Positions 15,726 through 24,208 of a stretch of DNA of 64,000 bases are shown one piece after another. The DNA is from Brevibacterium sp. 239c (GTDB lineage: Bacteria > Actinomycetota > Actinomycetes > Actinomycetales > Brevibacteriaceae): contig NZ_FXZH01000004.1 in the NCBI RefSeq assembly GCF_900169365.1, positions 186,001 to 250,000 on the forward strand, read 5' to 3'. The translations under genes were made by a program, and so were the position numbers. A model generated the notes under the pieces. The model saw only the letters and a program-made list of their open reading frames with translations, was not told the origin of the DNA and searched no databases. The stretch's first letter is position 1, and each line of letters opens with the position of its first letter.

Positions 15726-17195
15726 TTGTCACCCAAGAAGATTCACGGGGCGGTTGCTGCCCTTTCGGCACTCGCTCTGCTCACGGCCTGCACCCCCTCA
15801 GGCTCCGACCCCGACGCCACTCGCAACGATGCGAAATCGGCCGAGGCCCCCGCCGAGCCGGTGTTCCGGGTCGCCAGCGTCTCTGAAGACGACGCTGCAC
15901 AGTCATCTGCTGAGGGTGCGTCCTCTGAGACTTCGGACCCCACCTCGTCGTCCGCACCCACCAGCACTTCGGCGCCGACTTCGGAACAGATTGGCGAAGT
16001 AGTCGAATCCGGTGCTGAGACAGACGCGTCACCCGGTGAGCGCATCAGCCTCAGCGTCGAAAACGCTTCGCTGAGCGACATCTCGATCACCGAGTCCGAC
16101 CATCCCCGCATCAAATCAGACCCAGGTGTCTTCTTCGACACCGCCGGGACCGCACTCAAAGCAGCAGACCAGAGCAAGAAGTCATCGGACACGGCAGAGT
16201 CCAGCACAGCCACCAGCACCGAAGACGCGAAGAAGGACTCGGCCGAGGACAAGCACTCGGTGACGGCTCCAGACGACGCAGCGGCCTGGCTTTCGGCCTA
16301 CGATCTCGTCGCTGACAGCACATACGAGCTCTCGGCCACAGCCACCTCGGCGGAAGGAGAGGAACACGAGTTCACTTCTACGGTCAACGTCTCGGCCGGC
16401 GATGCCTCGCCGATGTCCGTGCGCACGACCCTCTCCGACGATCAGACCGTGGGCGTCGGCGCCCCGATCATCCTCAGCTTCGGCTCCACCGTGGCCAAGA
16501 AGTACCGTGACGACGTCGAACACCGCCTGTCGGTCAAGGTCACTGACAAGGACGGCAAGAAGCGTAAGGTCGAGGGCTCCTGGGCGTGGCTGCCCGACGA
16601 TCCGCAGTCACGGCTGCACTTCCGCCCGAAGGAATTCTGGCCCGCGCACTCGAAGGTCTCCGTCGACGTCCCGCTGAAGAACGTCCCCACCACCGCCGAC
16701 ACGGTCGGCCAGAATGACCTCACCCTCGATTTCGACATCGGCCGCAAACAGGTCGTCAAGGCCGATGCCAAGTCGCACCGCATGGTCGTGACCCGCGATG
16801 GCAGAGAAGTGATGAACTTCCCCGCCTCGCTCGGCGCTGCGAAGTCTCCGTCCTACAACGGAACCCATGTGGTCATGTCGAAGGCCGCGGACTACACGAT
16901 GACCTCCGAACAGTGGGACTACGAAACCGATGTGCGCTGGGCCGTGCGCATCCACAACAACGGCGAATTCATCCACGCAGCGCCCTGGTCGACAGGGGTC
17001 CAAGGATCGGCGAATGTCTCCCACGGCTGCGTCAACCTGTCGACCGAACGGGCCAAGCAGTATTACGACTCAGCGATCTTCGGCGACCCCGTCGAGATCA
17101 CCGGCTCGGACGTCAACCTGTCCACCTCGGCCAGCGACATCTCCGACTGGGTCTATGACTGGGATGACTGGAAGAAGCTGAGCGCACTGGACTGA
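15726..17195 (+). CDS. L,D-transpeptidase lipoprotein (Ig-like domains plus YkuD domain)
   Basis: A protein of 489 residues if read from the TTG at 15726, which has ACGAGGA eight bases upstream and gives a textbook lipoprotein signal (SPKKIHGAVAAL..., lipobox LTAC); the alternative ATG at 15681 would add 15 residues and lacks a binding site. After a Ser/Asp/Thr-rich linker come Ig-like domains (about residues 100-330) and a YkuD catalytic domain with the active-site motif SHGCVNLS (Cys nucleophile). It forms 3-3 cross-links in peptidoglycan outside the membrane and, in mycobacteria, relatives confer beta-lactam tolerance. Monocistronic as far as visible. Confidence 0.87.
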   Translation: MSPKKIHGAVAALSALALLTACTPSGSDPDATRNDAKSAEAPAEPVFRVASVSEDDAAQSSAEGASSETSDPTSSSAPTSTSAPTSEQIGEVVESGAETDASPGERISLSVENASLSDISITESDHPRIKSDPGVFFDTAGTALKAADQSKKSSDTAESSTATSTEDAKKDSAEDKHSVTAPDDAAAWLSAYDLVADSTYELSATATSAEGEEHEFTSTVNVSAGDASPMSVRTTLSDDQTVGVGAPIILSFGSTVAKKYRDDVEHRLSVKVTDKDGKKRKVEGSWAWLPDDPQSRLHFRPKEFWPAHSKVSVDVPLKNVPTTADTVGQNDLTLDFDIGRKQVVKADAKSHRMVVTRDGREVMNFPASLGAAKSPSYNGTHVVMSKAADYTMTSEQWDYETDVRWAVRIHNNGEFIHAAPWSTGVQGSANVSHGCVNLSTERAKQYYDSAIFGDPVEITGSDVNLSTSASDISDWVYDWDDWKKLSALD

Positions 17196-17234
17196 TTCGT
17201 CCGGTGCGCCCACCGACTGCCGTCTCGTAACGTT

Positions 17235-18263
17235 CTATTTCTTGACGTTCTTGGCGGCCTTGTCGATAATCGGCACATAGCGCTTCAGCGTCCAGGGGAC
17301 GGTGAGCGGATTGATGATCGATGAGGCGGTGACGAAGGCTTGGTCTTCGGGAGTGACGACTGCGCCGGACTTGATTGCCGGAATGTTGGAGTACACGCTC
17401 TGTGATTCGATCTCCTTCCTGCTCTTCTCATCGGAGTAGAACGTGAAGATGAGATCGGAGTCGTTGAGCTTGTCGGCGTTCTCGAGACCGATGACAGCGG
17501 AGTCCGTGCCCGGCGCGTCGTAGTCTTTCTTGAGTTCCTCAACGACAGGATCGGGAGTCAGTCCCAGCGCCGAGACCATCGCCACCCGCTGCTCGTTGGG
17601 GTAGAAGACGCCGAGTGTGCCGGGTCCGTCATTGTAGATATAGGAGAACGTGAGCCCCTTGTATTCGGACCGCTTCGCCTCGGAGAGCTGCTTCTTGATG
17701 TCGTCGACGAGCCCCTCGGACTCCTTCTCCTGCCCCAGCGCCTTGCCCACGGTCGTGATCTGCTCATCCCATTTGATGGTCCACGGCTGCTCAGGGTAGG
17801 CGACGGTGGGGGCGATGGCATCGAGCTGCTTGTACTGATCGGCGGTGATGCCAGACCACGGAGCGAGGATGACATCGGGTTCGAGCTCGGCGATGGCTTC
17901 GACATCGAGCTCGGTATCTCCCTGGAACTGCTTGGGCAGGTCGTCGCCCTTCTCCTTCACAGCCTCATGGATCCACGGCATGTAGCCGGTGTCGTCACTG
18001 CCCCAGGCGTATTCCTCCATACCCACGGGTGTCTTGCCCAAGGCAATGGCGGTTTCAGTCGACCCCTGACCGAGGGTGACGACGCGTTCAGGCTCGTCCT
18101 CGATGACGGCCTTGCCCAGTGCATGGTCGATCGTGACGGTCTGGAAATCACTTGAGCCGGACTTCGCAGAGTCTCCCGAGTCTTGGCTGCACGCGCTCGC
18201 GCTGAAGGCGAGCGTAACGATGGCGCCAATGGTTATGGCTCGGCGAGAGAGATGAGCTGACAT
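17235..18263 (-). CDS. iron-siderophore ABC transporter substrate-binding lipoprotein
   Basis: A 342-residue lipoprotein with signal peptide and lipobox SAC at about residue 25, followed by a Gly/Ser linker and a periplasmic-binding fold of the FecB/FepB (TroA-like) class: RVVTLGQGSTETAIALGKTPVG, ELEPDVILAPWSGI and the interdomain helix. It captures a ferric siderophore outside the cell for an ABC permease that is not encoded here. A DtxR/IdeR-like box lies about 50-65 bases before the start, so repression by iron is likely. Confidence 0.87.
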   Translation of the reverse strand: MSAHLSRRAITIGAIVTLAFSASACSQDSGDSAKSGSSDFQTVTIDHALGKAVIEDEPERVVTLGQGSTETAIALGKTPVGMEEYAWGSDDTGYMPWIHEAVKEKGDDLPKQFQGDTELDVEAIAELEPDVILAPWSGITADQYKQLDAIAPTVAYPEQPWTIKWDEQITTVGKALGQEKESEGLVDDIKKQLSEAKRSEYKGLTFSYIYNDGPGTLGVFYPNEQRVAMVSALGLTPDPVVEELKKDYDAPGTDSAVIGLENADKLNDSDLIFTFYSDEKSRKEIESQSVYSNIPAIKSGAVVTPEDQAFVTASSIINPLTVPWTLKRYVPIIDKAAKNVKK

Positions 18264-18311
18264 TCCTGCCCTTTCGACTGTGGGGATCGTGGTCGACCCC
18301 TCAACATGAAC

Positions 18312-18330
18312 ATAGGACAGCCTAACTTAA
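18312..18330 (-). promoter_or_regulatory. DtxR/IdeR-like iron box
   Basis: ATAGGACAGCCTAACTTAA matches 14 of 19 positions of the DtxR/IdeR consensus (TTAGGTTAGGCTAACCTAA) and lies just upstream of the siderophore-binding protein gene. Confidence 0.65.
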
Positions 18331-18437
18331 CCCTATAGTGATGGTGCAACTCGACCACGTGCCGAAGCAAGTCGGTCGGGTCTGCGGTGACTCGTCTGCT
18401 CAGAGCAGAAACTCGTGCCACAGTGGCCGATCGCTCC

Positions 18438-18443
18438 TAGGAT
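18438..18443 (+). promoter_or_regulatory. -10 element (TAGGAT) of a leaderless gene
   Basis: TAGGAT lies six bases before the ATG at 18450, with no ribosome binding site between. Confidence 0.45.
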
Positions 18444-18449
18444 CGCAGC

Positions 18450-18797
18450 ATGGAACCTCTTCGAGTCACGGACAGAAACGGCGATCGGGCCCCGGCACTG
18501 CTGTGGCGGGAGACCCTCGGGCGGGTGCTGCGGCTGCGCCGAACCGACCTGGCCTTGACTCTGGCGCAGGTGTCACGGCGTTCCGGAGTCTCGACCCAGT
18601 ACCTGTCCGAGGTTGAACGTGGTCTCAAAGATCCGTCGTCCGAGGTCATCGAGGCGATCGCAGTGGTCCTCGGCCTCGCACTCCCCCAGGTTCTCGTCCT
18701 CGCTGCGACGTCGCTGACGACAGCTGCGCCCGCGTTCCCGGTGAGCGGGCTTCCGAGTCCGCTCACCGGTAGGGCGCAGCTCTCGCTCGCGGCCTAA
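18450..18797 (+). CDS. XRE-family regulator resembling ClgR/PopR
   Basis: A 115-residue protein with an XRE helix-turn-helix domain at about residues 25-80. The stretch LLWRETLGRVLRLRR, then TLAQVSRRSGVSTQYLSEVE and RGLKDPSSEVIEAIAVVLGL, is the hallmark of ClgR and its paralogue PopR, actinobacterial activators of clp protease genes. PopR in Streptomyces sits next to and controls clpP3-clpP4. Here a clpP pair lies 2.7 kb downstream on the other strand, so control of that pair is a reasonable inference. The gene is probably leaderless. The exact ClgR/PopR assignment needs a tree. Confidence 0.75.
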   Translation: MEPLRVTDRNGDRAPALLWRETLGRVLRLRRTDLALTLAQVSRRSGVSTQYLSEVERGLKDPSSEVIEAIAVVLGLALPQVLVLAATSLTTAAPAFPVSGLPSPLTGRAQLSLAA

Positions 18798-18815
18798 TCG
18801 CCTCGGACTGTCGAT

Positions 18816-19103
18816 TCAGTTCGCTGGGGAATCGAGCCGGTTGGCTCGCAGCACTTCGAGTCGGCCCCTGTACTCGGCCTCGTCGATGTCACCTTGGGCG
18901 AAGCGCTCGGACAGGGTTGCCTCCGCGCTCTTCGTCGACCCGAAACGACCGTATCCGTCTGCCCAGGGTGGTCCCCCGACTCGGCGCCAGCGACGTCGGT
19001 TGAGCGTGATGATGAGGGTGACGACCAATCCGATGATGAGCACCCAGAAGATGGGGATGAGGAAGAAGAGCGGCCAAGCCGCGGGTCCGTGTTCCATGTG
19101 CAT
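18816..19103 (-). CDS. SHOCT-domain membrane protein
   Basis: A 95-residue protein with one membrane helix (PLFFLIPIFWVLIIGLVVTLII) and a C-terminal SHOCT domain (TLSERFAQGDIDEAEYRGRLEVL), a short amphipathic helical hairpin common in actinobacterial membrane proteins. SHOCT is thought to promote oligomerisation. Function is unknown. It lies between the XRE gene and a two-component system; spacing of about 160 bases to the latter leaves operon membership open. Confidence 0.8.
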   Translation of the reverse strand: MHMEHGPAAWPLFFLIPIFWVLIIGLVVTLIITLNRRRWRRVGGPPWADGYGRFGSTKSAEATLSERFAQGDIDEAEYRGRLEVLRANRLDSPAN

Positions 19104-19265
19104 GATGCCTCCTTGTCAGGAATCCACGGCGATCGTGGACATGACATCCATCTTTCGCGCTCGGCCGCCTCGGCGAATCCCCCATCGGGAGTCACTTCAC
19201 GTACTCGCTGCGGATGAGCGCCGACTGCCCACGCAGCCGGCGACTACTGCTCGCGCGCCCAGCGC

Positions 19266-19940
19266 CTATCCCCCGTGCAGCCATCCGGGTGAGACTAGCC
19301 CGCACTCGTAGGCGAGGACGACGAGGTGGACCCGATCGCGTGCGGCGACTTTGCTCATGATGCGCGAGACATGGGTCTTCGCCGTCAGCGGGGACAGCAC
19401 CAGTCTGGCTGCGATCTCGTCGTTCGACAGCCCTTGGCCGACGAGGGCGAGCACCTCGCGCTCTCGTTCGGTGAGAACGTCGAGGTTCTTCGTGGGACCG
19501 GACCGCAGGCCCAGGGACATCCTGGACAGCAGATACTTCGTCACCTCGGGCGAGAGCAGCGCCTCACCCTCGGCAACAACGCGCACCGCCCGGATCAGGT
19601 CGACCGGCTCGGTGTCCTTGAGCAGGAATCCGCTGGCACCCGCCCTGACCGCGCGCACGATGTATTCGTCGAGGCCGAAGGTCGTCACGAGCACGACACG
19701 TGCTTGGTCGAGACCGGGATCGGCGGCAATCTGTTCGGTGGCCCACAGCCCGTCACCGTCAGGCATCCGAATGTCCATGAGGACGACGTCGACCGGCGTC
19801 GTTGTCAGCTTCTCCAGCAGCTCTTCCCCGCCGGAGGCCTGCACGAGCACGTTGATGTCCGGTTCCGCATCCAGCAGCGAGGCGAAGCCGGCGCGGACCA
19901 GCTGGTGATCATCGGCGATCGCCACTGAAATATCGGTCAT
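19266..19940 (-). CDS. NarL/LuxR-type response regulator
   Basis: A 224-residue regulator. The receiver domain (1-120) has the acidic pocket IADDHQ, phospho-acceptor Asp56 in VVLMDIRMP, and the conserved Lys in GFLLKDTEP. The C-terminal LuxR helix-turn-helix (about 155-215) has TEREREVLALVGQGLSNDEI and the recognition helix TAKTHVSRIMSK. Start overlaps the stop of the kinase gene by four bases, so kinase and regulator form one unit. Target genes are unknown; the SHOCT protein downstream and the clpP pair upstream on the same strand are the nearest candidates. Confidence 0.92.
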   Translation of the reverse strand: MTDISVAIADDHQLVRAGFASLLDAEPDINVLVQASGGEELLEKLTTTPVDVVLMDIRMPDGDGLWATEQIAADPGLDQARVVLVTTFGLDEYIVRAVRAGASGFLLKDTEPVDLIRAVRVVAEGEALLSPEVTKYLLSRMSLGLRSGPTKNLDVLTEREREVLALVGQGLSNDEIAARLVLSPLTAKTHVSRIMSKVAARDRVHLVVLAYECGLVSPGWLHGG

Positions 19941-21340
19941 GCCTGAGCCTCCGAATTTAGTCTTCCGTGTCCGTCCATCCAGGGCAGGCGAACGCTGATG
20001 TGCGTGCCTTCCCCGCGTGCCGAGGTGATCGTGAAGGTTCCGTGCAGAAGTTTCGTCCGCTCCTGCATCCCGATGAGGCCGGTCCCCGTGCCATCGCCTT
20101 CTTCGAAGGTCGCAGTGTCGGTTCCGTTGCCGTCATCGCCGATCTCGATGCACAGAGATGAGTTCTCGCGCGAGATTCTGACACTCGCGTGGGTGGCGTG
20201 AGCGTGGCAGACCACATTCGTCAGCGCTTCCTGCACGATCCGGTATGCGGCCGCATCGGCGGCATTGCCCGGGTGCTCACGGGTTCCGTCGGCCTGGCGT
20301 TCGCGCTGGTCATCGAGGTGGATGGCGGGATGATCGCCCATTGCCGTGACGAGTGCCGGCAGGTCGTCAAGCCCCGGCACGGGGGCCAGCGGCTCGCCTG
20401 CGTCGGCACTCGCGGTGTCGGTGCCAGTGCCGGCGGCTTCGGTGGCATCGCCGCCGGTGGCATCGGCAGCGTCGGAGCGCATCGTGTGGAGCACGGAGCG
20501 GACCTCGTTGAGCCCGGTTCGGCTGAGTTCCTTGATGGCGGCGAGCGCGCGTCTGGCCTGGTCGGGGTCACGGTCGATGAGGTACTCGCCCACACCTGCC
20601 TGCACATTGATCTGGGACAGGGAATGTCCGAGCACATCGTGGAGATCACGGGCGATGCGCAGCCTCTCGGCGGTGATCACTTCGAGATGCCGGGCTTGCG
20701 CTTCCTCTGCCTCGATCCTCCTGCTTTCGCGTCTGCGCCGGACGAAAGCACCGAGACCCAGGGTGATGAGCAGGCCCATGGTCGCTGAGGCGACGCGTCC
20801 CACCGACCAGTCGATTCCGAAGAAGGGCGCCAGAAGGAGTGCGCCCACCCACACGCCAGCTGCGGCGGCGATGGCCCAGATCTGGCGACCACGAACCATG
20901 GCCGCCACGAGAGCGAAAAGGAATGCCGCGTAGAACGGGGTCATCTCGGGGCCGGTGAGTCCCTGCGCCCACATGCCGCCCGGTCCGGGCTCTGGCCAGG
21001 GACGATTGCTGGGATCATGGGTCCATGCGCCGGGAATGTTGGAGCTGGCCAGTGCGGCCCAGCTGACGATGTCGAGGAGAGTCAGTCCGGCGATGATCGC
21101 CGCTCTCGGCCCGGGCCAGCGAACGCAGAGCAGGAAGATCGCTGGGGAGAGCAGAGCCACCGCGACCCGGACACTTCCGGCAGTCGCATCAGCACCATCG
21201 TGGGCGGCCATGAACACAGCGAAGGGCAGTTGGAGCAGCAGGGCCAGGGCACTCAGGGCTGCCAGGCGCAGACGAGTTCGGCGCAGGACACGTCGACTGG
21301 GACCGTTCGCCTCGGCGGGTACATGCCTGGATCGGCTCAT
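19937..21340 (-). CDS. sensor histidine kinase (HisKA_3 type)
   Basis: A 467-residue kinase with five to six membrane helices in the first 200 residues, then the dimerisation and phosphotransfer domain with phospho-His234 in RIARDLHDVLGHSLSQINVQ, and an ATPase domain with N-box (IVQEALTNVVCHAHATH), G1 (IGDDGNGTD) and G2 (GTGTGLIGMQER). A roughly 45-residue Thr/Asp/Glu/Pro-rich insertion sits between the two catalytic parts. The sensory region is membrane-embedded, which suggests an envelope or lipid-phase signal. A -10-like TACGAT six bases before the ATG suggests a leaderless message. Confidence 0.9.
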   Translation of the reverse strand: MSRSRHVPAEANGPSRRVLRRTRLRLAALSALALLLQLPFAVFMAAHDGADATAGSVRVAVALLSPAIFLLCVRWPGPRAAIIAGLTLLDIVSWAALASSNIPGAWTHDPSNRPWPEPGPGGMWAQGLTGPEMTPFYAAFLFALVAAMVRGRQIWAIAAAAGVWVGALLLAPFFGIDWSVGRVASATMGLLITLGLGAFVRRRRESRRIEAEEAQARHLEVITAERLRIARDLHDVLGHSLSQINVQAGVGEYLIDRDPDQARRALAAIKELSRTGLNEVRSVLHTMRSDAADATGGDATEAAGTGTDTASADAGEPLAPVPGLDDLPALVTAMGDHPAIHLDDQRERQADGTREHPGNAADAAAYRIVQEALTNVVCHAHATHASVRISRENSSLCIEIGDDGNGTDTATFEEGDGTGTGLIGMQERTKLLHGTFTITSARGEGTHISVRLPWMDGHGRLNSEAQA

Positions 21341-21346
21341 CCTCTG

Positions 21347-21352
21347 ATCGTA
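21347..21352 (-). promoter_or_regulatory. -10 element (TACGAT) of a leaderless operon
   Basis: Minus-strand TACGAT lies six bases before the ATG of the histidine kinase gene. Confidence 0.4.
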
Positions 21353-21448
21353 GTCACTGGAGAGGGATTCGGCGTCGTCCCACGGGAGTATCCGAGCGGT
21401 CTTCTCCCGGAGTACACCCGCACCGGCGCAAACCGGCCCCGGATCAGC

Positions 21449-22030
21449 TCAGAGAATCTGATCGACGAGGCCGAATTCTCGAGCCGCCTTCGCGTTCAGA
21501 ACAAGGTCTCGGTCGAGGTCCGTATGGATCTGCTCCACGCTACGCCCGGTCCCCTGCGCCAACATAGCCTCGACCTCACGGCGCTGCCGGGCGATCTCAT
21601 CAGCAGCGACGATGAGATCCGGGATGGCCCCGCGGGCACCTTCGGTGTGGGGCTGGCGCAGCACCGCCCGAGCATGTTCGAGGATCGAGCGCTGTCCAGG
21701 CTCTCCTGCCGCCAGGAGCACCGCGGCATCGGCCACTGCCTGCCCCACGCAGATGGTCGCCACGGGCGCACCGATGTGGCGCATCGCGTCATAGATGGCG
21801 GTCATGGCCGTCAGGGATCCGCCGGGAGAATTGATATACAGCTGAATCGGCAGTTCCCGGCTGCTGGCCTCTAAATGGAGCAGCTGGGCGATGACCGTGT
21901 TGGCCACACCGTCATCGATCGGCACACCGAGGTAGATGATGCGGTTGCCCAAGAGGTGTGAATAGACGTCGACGATCTTCTCGTTGCCGTCTGAGCGGTC
22001 AACGACGTTCGGGATCGTGTACTGGCTCAT
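21449..22030 (-). CDS. catalytically degenerate ClpP homologue (ClpR-like)
   Basis: A 193-residue ClpP-fold protein that keeps the core (YLGVPIDD, LPIQLYINSPGGSLTAMTAI, EFGLVDQIL) but has lost two of three catalytic residues. The Ser position of GQAASMG reads GQAVADA (Ala100) and the His position of MIHQP reads VLRQP (Arg125); only the Asp (Asp175) remains. It should assemble into a tetradecamer with the active partner encoded just upstream but cannot cleave peptides. The ATG at 22030 overlaps the stop of that partner by four bases. Inactive ClpP subunits of this kind (ClpR) are known from cyanobacteria and plastids; here the presence of one in an actinobacterium is the notable point. Confidence 0.85.
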   Translation of the reverse strand: MSQYTIPNVVDRSDGNEKIVDVYSHLLGNRIIYLGVPIDDGVANTVIAQLLHLEASSRELPIQLYINSPGGSLTAMTAIYDAMRHIGAPVATICVGQAVADAAVLLAAGEPGQRSILEHARAVLRQPHTEGARGAIPDLIVAADEIARQRREVEAMLAQGTGRSVEQIHTDLDRDLVLNAKAAREFGLVDQIL

Positions 22031-22686
22031 GGCGCCCCGATTCCGCCGCGCAGATCGTCCGGTAAGTCGACGATGCGATCGATGAGACCGTAGTCCAACG
22101 CCTGTTCGACGGTGAACCACCGGTCGCGCAGGGAGTCTTCGAAGATGCGGTCATAGGACTTTCCCGTCGCCTCGGCGATGCGATTAAGGACAGAATCACG
22201 AACGTTGCGCAGGTCCCCGGACTGCAGTTCGATATCGGCCGCGGCTCCCCCGATCCCCGACGATCCCTGGTGCAGGAGGATCCTCGCGTGAGGCAGGGCG
22301 AGCCGTTTGCCGGGCGTGCCCATCATGAGCACGAACTGCCCCGCCGAGGCGGCCCACCCGAACGCCACCGTGATCACGTCGTTGGGCACAGTCTCGATCA
22401 CATCGGCGATCGCGTGCATCATCGGCACCGACCCGCCGGGCGAGTTGATCCACAGGTGGATGTCACTGTGCGGGTCCTCGGCGGAGAGGAGGATGAGGCG
22501 GGAGATGATCTCCATCCCGTTCTCATCGCGCAGCTCCCCGTTGAAGACCACCGAACGGTAGGCGTAGAGCATTCTCTGGGATTCGGGGATGGACGTGGTC
22601 GTCGGGGCGTCCTCATCGTCGCTCCACCTCGGCGATGGCTGGGCGGGTCGGCTATGGACATGGCTGGTCGCGATTCGTGTGTTCAT
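22027..22686 (-). CDS. clpP: ClpP-family protease subunit with intact catalytic triad
   Basis: A 219-residue ClpP-like protein with Ser114 in GWAASAG, His139 in ILLHQG and Asp188 in LRDRW, so the triad is complete, plus the conserved WINSPGGSVPMMHAI turn. The N-terminal 35 residues are polar and may be a propeptide. It differs from the main ClpP lineage (for example GSSGIGGAAADIE after the His), as do the secondary ClpP3/ClpP4-type pairs. With the coupled inactive partner it probably forms a mixed barrel fed by a Clp ATPase. A ClgR/PopR-like regulator is 3.9 kb away and a ClpC-type ATPase 2.3 kb away. Confidence 0.88.
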   Translation of the reverse strand: MNTRIATSHVHSRPAQPSPRWSDDEDAPTTTSIPESQRMLYAYRSVVFNGELRDENGMEIISRLILLSAEDPHSDIHLWINSPGGSVPMMHAIADVIETVPNDVITVAFGWAASAGQFVLMMGTPGKRLALPHARILLHQGSSGIGGAAADIELQSGDLRNVRDSVLNRIAEATGKSYDRIFEDSLRDRWFTVEQALDYGLIDRIVDLPDDLRGGIGAP

Positions 22687-22849
22687 GGCACCACTGTGGC
22701 GCTCGTTGTGCCTGACCGGAAGATGTTTCTGCTCCGAGCGGGAATGCGCCGCTGTGAGCGGACGAGGAGCTTATGACCCCGGCGGCGGTGTGCTGCCGTG
22801 ATAAAATCGATTGACGACTTCAGACTATTTGAATGGAAGGCCGACCGGA

Positions 22850-23155
22850 ATGCTGCTGAACCTGTGGATGACAGTTCAGTTCATCGTGGTGCTCCTGAGC
22901 ACCGATGCCGATACGGTCATTCCCCAGTCGTCCATGCATCTGATCGTCCTCGTCCTGCTGGGTGCCGCACTGCTGTCGCCGGTGGCACCCTGGGCGGCAA
23001 AGGCTCTCGTCAGGGTTCTGTCCCTGGCTCCCCACGGTCCCTGGATGCGGCATGAGCGGACCGATGTTCGCCAATTCCGCATGCCCGAGGAACCTGGAAC
23101 TCCGGGCACCGCTCAAGCCAGAGCCCCCTCTTTCGTCGTTCGCTCCTTCGCCTGA
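22850..23155 (+). CDS. DUF6412-like small membrane protein
   Basis: A 101-residue protein with two hydrophobic segments (WMTVQFIVVLLS; HLIVLVLLGAALLSPVAPWA) and a basic, Pro-rich tail. Such proteins (DUF6412) precede YidC-like genes in many actinobacteria, and here a yidC-like gene follows on the same strand. The start at 22850 is preferred because GGAAGG lies about seven bases upstream; an ATG at 22811 would add 13 residues. It could assist membrane insertion, which is inference from context. Confidence 0.6.
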   Translation: MLLNLWMTVQFIVVLLSTDADTVIPQSSMHLIVLVLLGAALLSPVAPWAAKALVRVLSLAPHGPWMRHERTDVRQFRMPEEPGTPGTAQARAPSFVVRSFA

Positions 23156-23343
23156 ACGACGATGTGATCACCGTGCCCTGAAGCACGGACCCGACGTCAC
23201 TCCTGCTGCCTCTATAAGAGAGCCCGCCCGTGGTGTCGCCATGCGTCGTTCTGTCACTGAACCCCCATGACGACATCACGATTGCTGCACTTCGCTGCAC
23301 GGCCGAGTTGCCTGCACCGGCAGCGCCCAGGAGGGCCCTCACC

Positions 23344-24156
23344 ATGAACATCTACGCATTTCCACCCATCGAACTGCTCGTCAACGCCGCCTATTGGGTC
23401 GTCACCTGGCTGACCGCCCTGCTTGATCCCCTGGCCGGCACCGCGAGCGCGGCACTGGCCATCGTGGTGCTCACGCTCGTAGTCCGCGCCGTCCTCATCC
23501 CGGTCGGGCTGTCCCAGGTCAAAGCCGGAATCACCCGGCGTCGACTGGCCCCGAAGATCTCCGAACTGCAGACCCGCCACAAGAAGAATCCCGAGCTCAT
23601 GCAGCAGAAGATCATGGAACTCTACAAGGAGGAGAAAGCCTCCCCGATGGCTGGCTGCCTGCCCGTGCTCGCACAGATGCCTGTACTCATGGCCGTCTAC
23701 GGGATCTTCATCCAATCCACGATCGGCGGGCACGCGAATGAACTCCTCAATCACTCCCTGCTTGACATCCCCCTCAACGCCGGCTTCGTCAGTCTCCTGC
23801 GGTCCGGGGATCTGACAGCGGTCTCGGTCGCGGTCTTCGCGGTCATCGTCGTCGTCATCACCGTCGTTGCCGCCTTGTCGCGGCATCTGCTCACCCCCGA
23901 TATGCCGCAGACACCGCCTGCCCCGACTTCCGGTACGGACAAGCCTGCTATGCCGGACCTGTCCGGAATGACCAAGGTCTTAAGCTTCATGCCGTTCATG
24001 ACCGCTGTCATCGCGCTCTTCGTCCCCCTGGCGGCCACGCTCTATCTGATGACCACGACAACATGGACCTTGGCAGAACGCCTCGTGCTCAACCGTGCCC
24101 TCAAGGTCAATGTGAAGGGCGACGATGAGCGGGAACTGCAGAATTCCGCCGGCTGA
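23344..24156 (+). CDS. YidC/Oxa1-family membrane protein insertase
   Basis: A 270-residue YidC-like insertase. After an N-terminal helix comes the conserved helix with positively charged neighbourhood (VVRAVLIPVGLSQVKAGITRR), the cytoplasmic hairpin KISELQTRHKKNPELMQQKIMELYKE split over two helices, and the loop ASPMAGCLPVLAQMPVLMAVY typical of the family. Strong AGGAGGG upstream of the ATG at 23344. It inserts or folds membrane proteins with or without SecYEG. It lacks the large extracellular domain and is shorter than the main actinobacterial YidC, so it may be a second copy; the usual rpmH-rnpA-yidC neighbourhood is absent. Confidence 0.87.
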   Translation: MNIYAFPPIELLVNAAYWVVTWLTALLDPLAGTASAALAIVVLTLVVRAVLIPVGLSQVKAGITRRRLAPKISELQTRHKKNPELMQQKIMELYKEEKASPMAGCLPVLAQMPVLMAVYGIFIQSTIGGHANELLNHSLLDIPLNAGFVSLLRSGDLTAVSVAVFAVIVVVITVVAALSRHLLTPDMPQTPPAPTSGTDKPAMPDLSGMTKVLSFMPFMTAVIALFVPLAATLYLMTTTTWTLAERLVLNRALKVNVKGDDERELQNSAG

Positions 24157-24195
24157 ATGTGGAGTCTGGGAGTGTGTGCGTTCAGCCTCATGACA

Positions 24196-24201
24196 TAGCA
24201 T
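24196..24201 (+). promoter_or_regulatory. -10 element (TAGCAT) of a leaderless gene
   Basis: TAGCAT lies seven bases before the ATG at 24209; no ribosome binding site. Confidence 0.4.
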
Positions 24202-24208
24202 CGCCGGC

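Noticed and set aside
22687-22849. Search for a ClgR/PopR box upstream of the clpP pair
   Set aside because: No convincing GTTCGC-N-GCGAAC or similar palindrome could be recognised by eye, so no site is claimed.
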